Source of the DNA: Macrolepiota albuminosa
Taxonomy: Eukaryota; Basidiomycota; Agaricomycetes; Agaricales; Agaricaceae
Direction of reading: 5' to 3'
Length of the DNA stretch: 64,000 bases
NCBI GenBank assembly: GCA_027475525.1
Contig: JAMWFC010000100.1
Location: 1 to 64,000 of the forward strand
Positions 23,301-33,900 of this stretch are shown here, one piece after another. The notes beneath the pieces were generated by a model that worked only from the letters and a program-made list of their open reading frames with translations, was not told where the DNA came from and made no database searches. The position numbers and the translations under genes were made by a program. Each line of letters begins with the position of its first letter. Position 1 is the first letter of the stretch.

Positions 23301-26300
23301 CTACAGAACGCTCGGAAGAAGATTGGCATCGCTGATAATCTCGCTTTCGTCCATCGGCTTTGACCACTTGTCTGCGACGCGAAACAATCAGACCACAGAA
23401 AGATTTAAATTACACAAGGAGACAGCGTACCTGGGCATGCCAAGAAATATCCTTCGAGCGCATTGACGAAGCGTTCCTGGTATTCTGCAGGCGGTATAAC
23501 TGTGATCTCTTTATCAGGTTTCAGTCCATGCTTGGCTTTGTACTCTAAAGTCTTTGCAAACGTATAGCTCCCTGTGAACAAGATTGTAATTAAAAATAGG
23601 ATTTAATAACATGGATAGGGAAAGCGTACCGATGGTATCTACCAATCCACAAGAAATCTGCTTGTGTTCCTCATCCACACCGACCAAAAGCCTATAAGCG
23701 ACGTCAATAAGAAAAAATAAAAAATAACAATTGGATACCAACGAATAATCCATGATATTGCTCTTGGCGAGAAAATCAGCGTCGCTTCTGATCGCAGAGC
23801 ACAAAACCTGTTGAGAGTGCGGACGGACCAACATCGGTGTCTTCTGTTGGGCTGAACAACAAAGCTCGTCATCAGACAACTTTGATTTATTGTAAAAGAA
23901 AGCCGACATTACAACGTACCCTCAATCCACTCTCCATCAAATAGAGTCTTCGGTTTGTGCGCCACTTGCGAGCCATTTGAGGAGGATGGCTTGACTTTGC
24001 GACCCTGGATGCCTTTGAGGTCAAACGTCCTAGTGACTGTCTGTTGGTAAAACAAGTTTTCCATGACCAGGAGGTCAACCTTGGACTGTACATTCCCCGT
24101 CTCGAGATTCCGGATCTCAATCGTATAAAACCCCATCATCTTTGTCAACACAGTGGCCTTGGGGATTGCGGTTGCATACATATACTGGAAATACGAGGGC
24201 GCGAGGTCAAGCAGGACCTGTCTACATCCCAATTTTCAGCTGATGTACCAACAAGAACGACAACGACAAAAACGACGACAAGATGAACGACAAGGAAAAC
24301 GACGTACAGATCCGCAACGTTCCATGCATCCACCAGCGTCTTTATAACAAACCTCTCATCCTCCGTCTTCCAGAAATCACTCCGACTCTTGCCCCCGTCT
24401 GCTCCCCACTCCTTGCTTCTCTGCAAACTCTCCACGAACGCCTCATCACTCACCCCGCACATCGTCCTTAACCGCGCAAACTGCTTCGCATAATAAACTG
24501 TACAACTGAACTTGAGCCGCTTCCCATGCGTCCAGTCCAGCTGGACGTGTGGGCGGCCGTCGTCGCCGCCATTGATCCTCTCCACCGGGGTTCCTCCATC
24601 AAGGGAGGCCAAGGGGAGGCCGTGCTGTAAGGGTGGAGATGCTGAACGGGTGCCGCTGGCGCCGTCGACAGGGACGGAGACAGTGGTACCTGTAGCGCCA
24701 TTTTTGAGCAAGAATCGCACGGCACTGCTGAGACCACTCGTCAAGGTACCCGCCAACGACGACACAGTCCCCAGACTACGAGTAGACTCATCCAGGCTCA
24801 TCTCCTGCTGCGGCAGCGGTTTATCGTCCTTTGGAGACAGGTGAAGGGGCGGGATGATATCTTCTACCTCACCGAGCAAAGAAACCCCACCCACGGCGGA
24901 TCCTCTCACACTGTCAAACTCTGGCGACGAACTTGGTCTTGGCGACTGGCTCGAGCTTGGACTCACCCCCCTCTGCCCCTTCCCTTTCCTCAATGCCTCC
25001 CGAATCGAAAACAGCCCCAACCCCGCACCCGCTGCGTCGGGATCTGGGTGTCCCTTCCACGATATAGAAACTGAGCCCAGCTCGTCAGAGCTTGTACGGG
25101 AAGCTATACCACCTTCCTCTGTGTCGGTGTCTGTGTGGTGTGAGGGAAACCCGGCACCCAACTCCTGTGCCTGTCTCCCACCACAACATCCCATCTCTCG
25201 CCGATACTCAACGGCACTACGAGAAGAAGAAAAAAAAAACACAAAACCAAGCAAAGTGATCAGCACAAGAAAATACCTCAACGCCTCCCTACATAGCCAC
25301 ACACCTAAGGGTAAACGCAATAACACTCCCCCAATCCCTCTCATCAACACCGCCACCATACCCATACCCCTCATTGCTACCCTCGCCCATCCTGTCTCCA
25401 GCCCCGACGCACCTGGTAACCTGCAGCCTCGGACCGCGCAGCTCGTAGACATCCACTTTGTGGCACGTAAAGGTCACCACCACTGCATGCTTGTCCTTAC
25501 TCTGATCTTGGTTGTCGTTCTGGGGCCCGACGCTGAAATGCCTCCTGAGCAAGAACTGTGGGTTCGATGCAGGGGAGGCACACGAGCAGATGGAAGCGCG
25601 CCCAAGCACTTGGGAGTATACAAGCATTTCAATAACTTTGCCGAATGAGAGAAGGCTGGTTGTTGTCCGATGTGTGTGCGAGAAGAGGGGAGGGAGAGTT
25701 AGCAGGAGGTTGGAGAAGAATAAGGGGGAAAAAGGAAGAAGACATACAATGTTCCATCAGACATTTCGCGCCTTGTAGACTTGGCTCCACACCGTCCACA
25801 GCTGACCCACATATAGACCTTGCCTCCTCCCTGGCTGTTCTCGGCTTCCTCGGCTTCTTCACTGAGGCTCACCGCCACCCTGACACCCGCATGTACATAG
25901 TGCACCTCATGCTGTGCTCGAGGAACCCCGCACCCAGCAACGGTACAGCGTTCCTTGCCGCTTTCCCTCCTTTCCTCAACAAGTGCAAGGATGACACTTC
26001 CAAACGGCGCATCCGAGTCTTCCTCATCGAGAGGCGAAGAGCAAAAGCTGTAAAACTGAAACGAGCGGTAGCGCATGTGTCCACATGTCATCCACTGCAC
26101 TGCCTGTCCTTCCGCACTGCCAGCATGAGCGGAAGGTACAGGCAACGGCACACACCTTAACTCGAGGACCTCAATCCTCTGGTGTCTCGCGAACTCCATG
26201 GAGCCCAGAGTTGCGTCTGCATTGCCACCACCGCTGACAGGAATGTTTCCCCAGCCAAGGCCACAATGCAGCTCCGCATGCTGGGAGCGGAAGTCCACAC

Positions 26301-27041
26301 CAGGGGATGTGCTCAGGAGTGTGGCGCCCGCATGGAAGGTTTGGGGCGTGTTGAGGGAGCGGAAGCCAGAAGGGGTCTTGTAGGAGAGAAGAGCACGGAT
26401 AAAATGTTTCTTCCTTGGTGGATGTGGGAAGACAAGAGCAATGGAGGAGTCGAGAAGGAAATTCTGCTCGAGTGTGAGCGACAGATGCACGTAGACCGCC
26501 ATCCGGAGGACCCGGCACAGCGGGCCGTGCTCCTGTGGCGTCGTCCCTTTCAGTGTAAATGTCCCGCCGATCATCTGTGCCGTGCTACACTCTAGACTGA
26601 CATTAAAAATCACTCGCGGGATAGCTGGAATACTTTACCGGTGCTGCCAAACAAGACCGCTGCCGCGTCGTGCAGCAAATACGTCCCTGCCGTAAACGCA
26701 CAGCCAATACTCAGGGAATCCATGTAGTTGGGTGCTACACAGAGAAACAAATGCCTCGTGGACTGATCCATCTCACCCTGGTGCCTCTTCCTCAACTCGT
26801 TCCTCATCATTCGCACGCCCTCCAACCACATGCCCTCGCTCAGAGCTCTCCCCAACTCATCAAGGGCCTCCTCAAAAACATGAACCCACAGATCTCGTTT
26901 GCCCTCTATCCAAGGATTCCGTATCTCAGACAGGAACATGCGGATGAGCTGCGCGCGATGGTGTCTCGCATCGACACTCAGAGACTGAGAGAGCAGATGC
27001 ATAGGCGTCTTTGGGATAAGGAGTGGCTTGTCGTCGGCCAT
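23301..27041 (-). CDS. FAB1: FAB1/PIKfyve-type phosphatidylinositol-3-phosphate 5-kinase
   Basis: Makes PI(3,5)P2 from PI3P on vacuole/endosome membranes. The start at 27,041 (MADDKPLLIPKTP) leads into a helical region before the chaperonin-like part (ARHHRAQLIRMFLSEI). GGTFTLKGTT and LRMAVYVHLSLTLEQNFLLD then match the end of the Cpn60/TCP1-like domain. The Fab1 cysteine-rich region follows (RYRSFQFYS, HEVHYVHAGVRVAVSL, WVSCGRCGAKSTRREMSDGT). After a long Ser/Pro linker the kinase begins: GKSRSDFWKTEDERFVIKTL (glycine loop and ATP-binding Lys), LAPSYFQYMYA, MGFYTIEI, VMENLFY, FDLKGIQGRKV, SNIMDYSLLVGVDEE and GLVDTIGSYTFAKTLEYKAK. The gene ends DKWSKPMDESEIISDANL at 23,301. Introns of about 50-90 bp interrupt the kinase part. 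No FYVE zinc finger lies upstream of the chosen start, and the chaperonin region seems shortened. Confidence 0.85.
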
Positions 27042-28142
27042 AAGAACAATTGTTTAGTGTGAACGCATCTCACACACACACACACGTCTTGTTGGGTTCT
27101 GTGGCAAAAAGAGCTCATGGATACGGTCTGGCAAAAAAGCTGGTCACGTGTCTGGGCGCGCCGTTCCAGTTTTAAATTTATTTGACGCAGAACAGGTCCT
27201 TTCACTTTTTGGTCAGCAAATGTACTGCTACGTCTATCAAAGCTTAAATACACATCATGTGTATTTTCGGTCGAGCACATGCTGTCACAGCACAAAGATA
27301 GAGGGGTATTTGACAAGCAGTGTATGACAACGTCCTGTGCCACGTGAGTCTATGGCCGGTCGCATCCCCAGCCCCAAAGAATGGTGAACTTGAAGACCAG
27401 AGGAGGTTGCCGTCTCTAACGGCGAAAAGAGCTCATCCGCGGACAACAACAAAAAGTATTTTTTATATGAGGGTTTTCATTACTGTGCCGGCGTCTGTGT
27501 CCGTGTCGGGTTACTGATACGAATTTCGCTCTACAAATGTATGTAATCAAAAGGCGGTGGAGGCCTTGGCCGGTGACGTCGCTGAATCTTTCCCTCTGAT
27601 TTCTGATACCATATAAATAGATTTTGCCAATTGGAGAACAGGCAGTATTTCTCGGCCCTAAGCCCTAATTTTCAAACATGAGGATGTCTGTTCCAGCCGA
27701 CCATTGCTGGCTGCATTTGTGTATTTGTGAATACTCATAGACCTTGATCTAGTAGCTCGTATTTTCATTCCTAGCCGTTAATTGGAGTGCTTCGTGGAAC
27801 AGACCCAAGGACGACGGACACAGCTTCCTGATGCCAATATATTTTTTGCACTCCCATACATGGCACATGTAATCGTTTGATAGCCAGGCATATCTTCTTC
27901 GTCTACGAGCTATTGTTTTGATGATGCATAATGACTCATACGTCTATGGTTATATTGCTTTCACTCAGAAGTCCGCATGTTCATTCAATAATCATACTGG
28001 AGTAGATGTATTTGAGACCAGCCTGAAGGTGTTTCACACCTAATTCCCTTCTCAAATAATCAATAATCCGATTGATGGGTAAATTTTCTATATAAACCCA
28101 ATATATCATTCTAATTCTTTCAACACAACAACAACACTTGCA
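27042..28142. other. Divergent promoter region, no gene recognised
   Basis: About 1.1 kb between FAB1 (minus) and the next plus-strand gene. It has a CA microsatellite near 27,070-27,085 immediately upstream of the FAB1 start. No convincing coding frame is present. Confidence 0.55.
28089..28096 (+). promoter_or_regulatory. TATA-like box
   Basis: TATATAAA lies about 50 bp upstream of the ATG at 28,143. An AACA/CAACAACAA leader stands between the two, a common arrangement in fungal genes. Inferred from sequence and distance only. Confidence 0.45.
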
Positions 28143-29187
28143 ATGAGCGGCCCACACACCGACGAAGCAGTCAACGACTTAGGCGATCAAGGAAGCGGAA
28201 TGGGCATCAACACTACTGGAAGAACGACCATAGCCATGTTCTGCAATTGCTCTCAAGTCGTGATCCATGGAGGCAACTTCTCCACGGCTGGTGGGGACGT
28301 TCATACATGCACTGCAACCCACGACGAACGAAGTATGAGCGCGCAAGGTCCAAGTACGCCACAAAGTCCTGCGTTTCAACGTGAATTGTATTTCCCCCCC
28401 GTCTCTTGGCCAGAGATTTAACCATGAATGAAAGCAGAAACTACAAACGAGATAAACGTTGGCACTTCCAGTTTTTCTCAAAGTTCGTTCATGGCGTATG
28501 AAAGAGGAATGGGTGCGGCGTGACTTTATCAATGTGGAGAAATGACCTACATTGACCTCCGCTTTGTTCATGCCTCCAGGTCCTGAAGCAGACATTCAGA
28601 GACACTCCGGGGAAGCGGGTAGGTGGGCAGCCTGTACCGCAAATGGATGGCAGAATCAATGGGAGCCGCACGCAAACACGAACCCTTTCAACGAGGGTAA
28701 CATCGGAGCCTCCACTGCTCTATTCGCTGGGCTCTGTGACTCGAGTGATATGACCGAGGAATGTGCCAACCTGCTTGCCGTGGTCATGGCTATGCATGAA
28801 CGTGCTCAGCTGATGCGGCTTATGCATAGCCAGAACACAATCATGACAAACCCACTCGAACTCCTCGGCGTAAATCATCCAGCTCTTCAATATACTATGC
28901 AGTCACATAGCCTCTCCCCGTCCATACAGCATCCTCACTTTTGGGAAAATGTGCATCATGATGGGTATTCACAGTATCCTGCTCCGACATTCCGTGACAT
29001 ACATAGCCAACACTTGGCTTCGATTACACAGCATCCACCCATTTCCGCGCCCTCTTCCAACCCTTTTCGTAGATCTAGAAACCCATTCGAAGGTAACGAG
29101 ATCACAACGTCAACGCAAGGGGTTATTCAGACAGCGGAGTGGTTGATGGCTCGTCGAGAACGAGCTGAGGGCTGGGAGGATGTGTAG
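28143..29187 (+). CDS. Lineage-specific small protein with a GGxF..GGD motif
   Basis: Not a family I can name. The start at 28,143 gives MSGPHTDEAVNDLGDQGSG followed by CSQVVIHGGNFSTAGGDVHT. This resembles the short glycine-rich motif (of the kind GxFxxVxGDxH) near the N-terminus of many basidiomycete proteins, some of them NACHT or protein-kinase fusions. After an intron ending at the TGCCTCCAG acceptor near 28,578, a second exon of about 200 codons follows. It is hydrophilic, His/Ser/Pro-rich (SHSLSPSIQHPHFW) and has an acidic end (RAEGWEDV). There is no signal peptide or membrane segment. The donor of the intron is uncertain. A TATA box and short leader upstream support real expression. 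The protein may be a free-standing version of the N-terminal module of larger fungal signalling proteins. Confidence 0.6.
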
Positions 29188-29202
29188 GGTGTAGGGTGTT
29201 AG

Positions 29203-29342
29203 TTTTCTGACTGTTGGCAAATGGACTGGAGATCATGCATATCATGTGGATAGTCTGAGCATTCATCTCGAGTATTATTTTTCCGACTGTTAACAATGGA
29301 CTGAAGATCATGGATATTATGTAGATAGTCTGAGCAATCATA
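29203..29342. repeat. Imperfect tandem repeat, about 76 bp
   Basis: A segment beginning TTTTCTGACTGTT at 29,203 recurs from 29,279 with about one change in eight bases and small indels. Each copy carries ATAGTCTGAGCA. It follows the stop of the preceding gene. Because it is diverged it is a natural duplication, unlike the exact 77-bp ones. Confidence 0.7.
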
Positions 29343-29488
29343 ATGTGAAATCATAAGACGCGGAGAAAAATCAGAGGAATTGCAAAGCGACTTGACGGAC
29401 CTGTATGATGACCTGTTATCCATTTAATAGACTAGAGGCCAAGCCACACTTAGTCAGGTCGCTTGAACCAATGTTCAACTTCAAGCTT

Positions 29489-30246
29489 CTAACTTGGTGA
29501 TCGAAGGATCGAAGACTTGTTGATCAGCGGCAGGCGTACACCAGAACTGTACCTACATGGCAAATAATTTGGCACAATTTCACCACGGAGGAGAAAAATT
29601 ACCATAGCTGACATCAAAACCAAAGTATACATCTGGATTTGTCCCGGAAGTTCTTCCTGGTCAAGAGGCCCAGGGGCACGACCAATGGAGGTTCCAAGCC
29701 CGCCACTTTTGCATAGTCGCGTCATCAGTACTATTCAAAAAACTCTAGATTAAACCGCTGCTATACTTACGTATACCCTATAGCATCTAACACTCAGAAT
29801 AGCATTCCTGTTTCTCTCGACACAAGACTCGATGATGAGGATGCCCACCAGTAGATGAGTCAGACAACCAAAGAGAGAAACGGGATATCGACGCCGATTG
29901 CAATAGCACTCATCTGACGGTTGTCATGATTATAAGCATTCTTTAGTTTTTACCCACGTCGTTTTCGGCGACACACAACGCGTAGAATTGTGCATATACG
30001 ACAATATTTTCCATTTCTGCCTTTTGCTTATGGTCGTTGCCAAACAGCAGGCCAAGCCTAACAACGGTCTGCGTTGTATGTTAGCTGTTTTTTGTCGATG
30101 CAGTTCGGTGGAGATACAAAGACAGCAAGCATATCCACAACGAACATCCTTGAAATAGAAGCCAAAGCAGCCAACCAAACGACTGTTGAAATCGGGAGAG
30201 GTTGAGCGTGAGTCATCAACTCACGCATGGATCCATGCGTGATCAC
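29489..30246 (-). other. Possible minus-strand gene or fragment, unidentified
   Basis: Exon-like pieces occur on the minus strand. From 30,246 a frame starts MITHGSMRELMTHAQPLPIS and has a hydrophobic run (STVVWLAALASISRMFVVD). A downstream piece reads ENIVVYAQFYALCVAENDVG. Near 29,725 another reads GGLGTSIGRAPGPLDQEEL. I could not join them in one frame with confident splice sites and do not recognise a family. The chromovirus inserted about 30 bp upstream of the possible start. The piece may therefore be a broken gene or chance. Confidence 0.25.
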
Positions 30247-30277
30247 GTGTTCAATAAACGCGTCCTGGTCTCAAAGG

Positions 30278-30480
30278 TGTAATCCTACGATTACGACCAC
30301 TCAGTATTTAGTACTGTTAGTATCTGATGGGGATTGGTGATCCCGCTCGATTACTTACTTCTCTGGTTCTTACCATCACCACTTCGCCTTATTTCGTGTA
30401 TACACATATTATCTCGCCTATCGAATACAGCGAGGTTCTATTGTCTATTGGTTCTGCCTAAGTGAGGACGGCGTCCTACA
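30278..30480 (+). repeat. Chromovirus 5' LTR
   Basis: 203 bp, TG..CA ends, preceded by the target-site copy AAAGG. Same sequence as the 3' LTR at 35,784 as far as I compared. Confidence 0.95.
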
Positions 30481-30909
30481 CTTTTTTGACAATATCCACC
30501 TTTCGCTGTCGTCCGTCCTTTTCCGAGCTGTATTTCGGTCGACCAGACGGTAAATCAAAGTCGACCATCCCGCCTTTGGAACACAGACTCGGGGAAAGAC
30601 GTTACGGTCTGTTCTCTCGATTTTTCGAACGCATATACTTGGGGGGGGTCCTGAATTTCGGGACGCCACGTCATTCTGCCGGTTGTCAAGCTGCCTCAAA
30701 CGTCTCCTACTTCTGTTCCCTTGAAACCGCGCCGTAGTGCGCGCAAACGGATTGTAAATATCTCTCCATTGTCTTCCTTGCCCACCTCCGCCACTGCAGA
30801 ACCGTCCGAAAGACAGGAGGAACTTAATTCCTTGCCGTTACGAAAGCGAACTGTACCTTCTGACAGTTCTTCTTCTCCCGCACCCTTACCCGCATCCAAC
30901 CGTCGCAAG

Positions 30910-33900
30910 ATGACAACTGTTACCGAACCAGGACCGAGACAGGCGACCGTCGAGGATCGTTACACTAAGCCTCCTATTTTGACGGAAGGAGACTTAACAC
31001 CGGAAATAGCTAAAGATTATGAAACAGCGTGCCGGGATTTCTTCGACACCAAGGGTATCGAGGAGTCCGACCAGGTTCGTCACCTGCTGGTGGGGATCAA
31101 GGATTATCGCATGCGGGATTGGATTTCGGGCCAACGAGATCATATCGTTCAACTGTCTTTTGAAGGATTTATGAAAGAGCTTCGAGCAAACTATTTACCT
31201 CCGGATTGGGAACCGAGGGTCCGTATTCGCATCCTGTCGGCAAACTTCAATCACAAGAGACAAACATTTTGGGATTTCGCGTCGTATATTCAGAAACAGA
31301 ATTCGTTATTGCTTGGAACGCCATCTCATTTCGATCTTGCCCGTCTTCGCACACAAATTGAAGCGAAATTGGATTCTGCACTCTCGGTCATGTATTTCGA
31401 GCGCAATTTGGATGCCACCGTGGACTTTCATACATGGTTGAACAGCATTCGATTATTGGATGATACTCGGCGCCAATCGGAGAAACGGGCTAGAGAGATA
31501 GCGGACGAGGTATTCCGACAGTCTAAGAAACCTCTGACTACAGCGAATAAATCGAACACGTCCACTACGAACGTTTCGGCGGCGCAGAAGGGAGGAAGGT
31601 TGCCACCGTTGACGGATGAAGAAAAGCGTCTCCTGCGAGACAACAGTGGATGTTATCGGTGTCGTCGCCCTTTCGTGTCCTGCAGGACTAGTAACTGTAC
31701 AGAATCTTTTCCAGATCCCGCAAAGTATCAGACGTGGACTCAAGCACGCATAGATGCACTGAAAGCTTCAGGTGCACGTGCATCACGACCTGTTGCTGCT
31801 ACCGTCTCGTCTGTTGCATCTACTTCTACTGCTACTGTTGCTGCCGTGTTGCCGACTTCTCCTGAGGGAGGGGGTCAGATTGAAGAGTTTACCTCGGATG
31901 AGGACTCTGATGTGAGTGACGTCCCTGTCTCAATTTCACATCTTGTTTGGAATGGGACCGTTACGGGACCAGAGATTGAATCCCCTATCACTGTTCCGAT
32001 GTTATTGGACGACGGCTCACATCTTGTGCTCGTGGACACAGATTTAGTTCGCCGCCTTGGACTTCGAAAATATCGCTTGAAAGAACCGCTTATTGTGTCC
32101 GTTGCACTGTCAAACTCCGAAAAGAAAGTTCCCACTGTACTCTCCGAATATTGTAAATTATCAACGACGTCTCTTGACAAAACGTGGACTTCGAATACTG
32201 TACGAGCTATTGTCGCACCGAACTTATGTTACCCTATAATTCTTGGTCGTCCGTTTTTAAAGACAAATCACATTGTAATTGACCATGATAAAGATACTGT
32301 TATAGACAAACGTACGATGTATGACTTATTACATCCTGAACTACAACAGAAAAAGTTTGTCCGAAAGTTCGTGCCGTGGAGAAAGAAAATGAAGGAGACA
32401 TTTAACAACCGTAAAGAGTTGATGAAAGAGTTGAAAGCGGTGTGTAGCATGCGTTTGGAGAACATGGAGCGACTGGGACTGTTTGAAAAGGTCGCAGAAG
32501 TGAATGTGGTTGCCGCTATCCGTCTACGAATCGAAGAGTTAGCAATGGAACAAACACTGGAGAAGCATGACGAACGTGTAAAACAAGAGTTCAAAGACGT
32601 GTTTGAGCCAACCGTAAACGTAAAAGACCTTCCGAAAGACGTGCTGGCGCAAATTAAGTTGAAGAACGCCGACCATGCGATTAAAACTCGAACGTATCAA
32701 TGCCCACGTAAATATCGTGAAGCGTGGAAAACGCTGATTGATGACCACTTGCAAGCAGGGCGTATTCAACCATCTGCATCGCAGTTCGCATCGCCAGCCT
32801 TTTTGATCCCAAAAGCGGATTCCACCGCGTTACCGCGTTGGGTCAATGATTATCGCGCTCTGAATGCGGCGACAGTGCCAGACAACCATCCTATTCCAAG
32901 GGTGGAAGACATATTACATGATTGTGCAAAAGGGAAATTTTTCGCTGTCTTGGATTTAACCAACGCGTTTTTCCAAACAAGAATGGACCCCGAGCATGTG
33001 CCACTGACGGCGGTATCAACACCGTTCGGACTGTATGAATGGCTTGTAATGCCTATGGGGTTAAGGAACGCACCTGCCATTCAACAACGTCGTGTGACTG
33101 CCGCACTGCGAGAGTACATTGGCAAAATTTGCCATGTTTACTTGGATGACATCGTCATTTGGTCTGAATCACTAGAAGAACATCATGAAAATGTTCGCAG
33201 AATATTGGAGGCACTGAGAAAAGCATGTATGTTTGTAAATCTCAAAAAGTCCCATCTGTACCGTACTAGTATCGACTTCCTGGGCCATCACATCTCTGCC
33301 AAGGGTATTGAGGCTGACAGTAAAAAGGTTGATCGTATTCTAGCATGGCCAACTCCGCGATCAGCGAAGGACGTCAGATCTTTCCTGGGTCTTGTGAGGT
33401 ATATTGCGGGATTTTTGCCAAAACTGGCTGAGTATACCGGAATTCTCAACACGTTAACCACGCAGGAGTGTGAGCGAGACTTTCCCACTTGGTCGTGGAA
33501 ACACCAACGCGCATTTGATTGCATCAAAGAGTTAGTGATCAGCCGCGATTGTTTGACCACAATCGACCATCGAGACACATCAAAGACAATCTACGTTACG
33601 ACTGACGCGAGTGATTTTCGTTCAGGGGGAGTGCTGTCTTTCGGGGAAACGTGGGAAACCGCTCGCCCAGTAGCTTTTGAAAGCCAAACGTTCAAAGGCG
33701 CCGAGTTAAATTACCCGGTGCATGAGAAGGAATTGCTGGCTATTGTGAGGGCATTGAAGAAATGGCGAGCGGATCTGTTTGGGTCGAAATTCGTGGTGTT
33801 CACAGACCACAAAACCCTACTAAATTTCGAAAGTCAACGGGATCTATCACGTCGCCAAGCTCGCTGGATGGAATTCTTATCTCAGTTTGATTGTAAGATG

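Noticed and set aside
24854..25648. Open frame of 264 codons on the plus strand
   Set aside because: It lies antisense to the linker and exons of FAB1, is Pro/Ser-rich and has no motif. The minus-strand frame carries kinase motifs, so this is a shadow.
29203..29342. Considered as a twelfth member of the 77-bp duplication set
   Set aside because: The copies are diverged with a period near 76 and small indels, so it is a natural older duplication.
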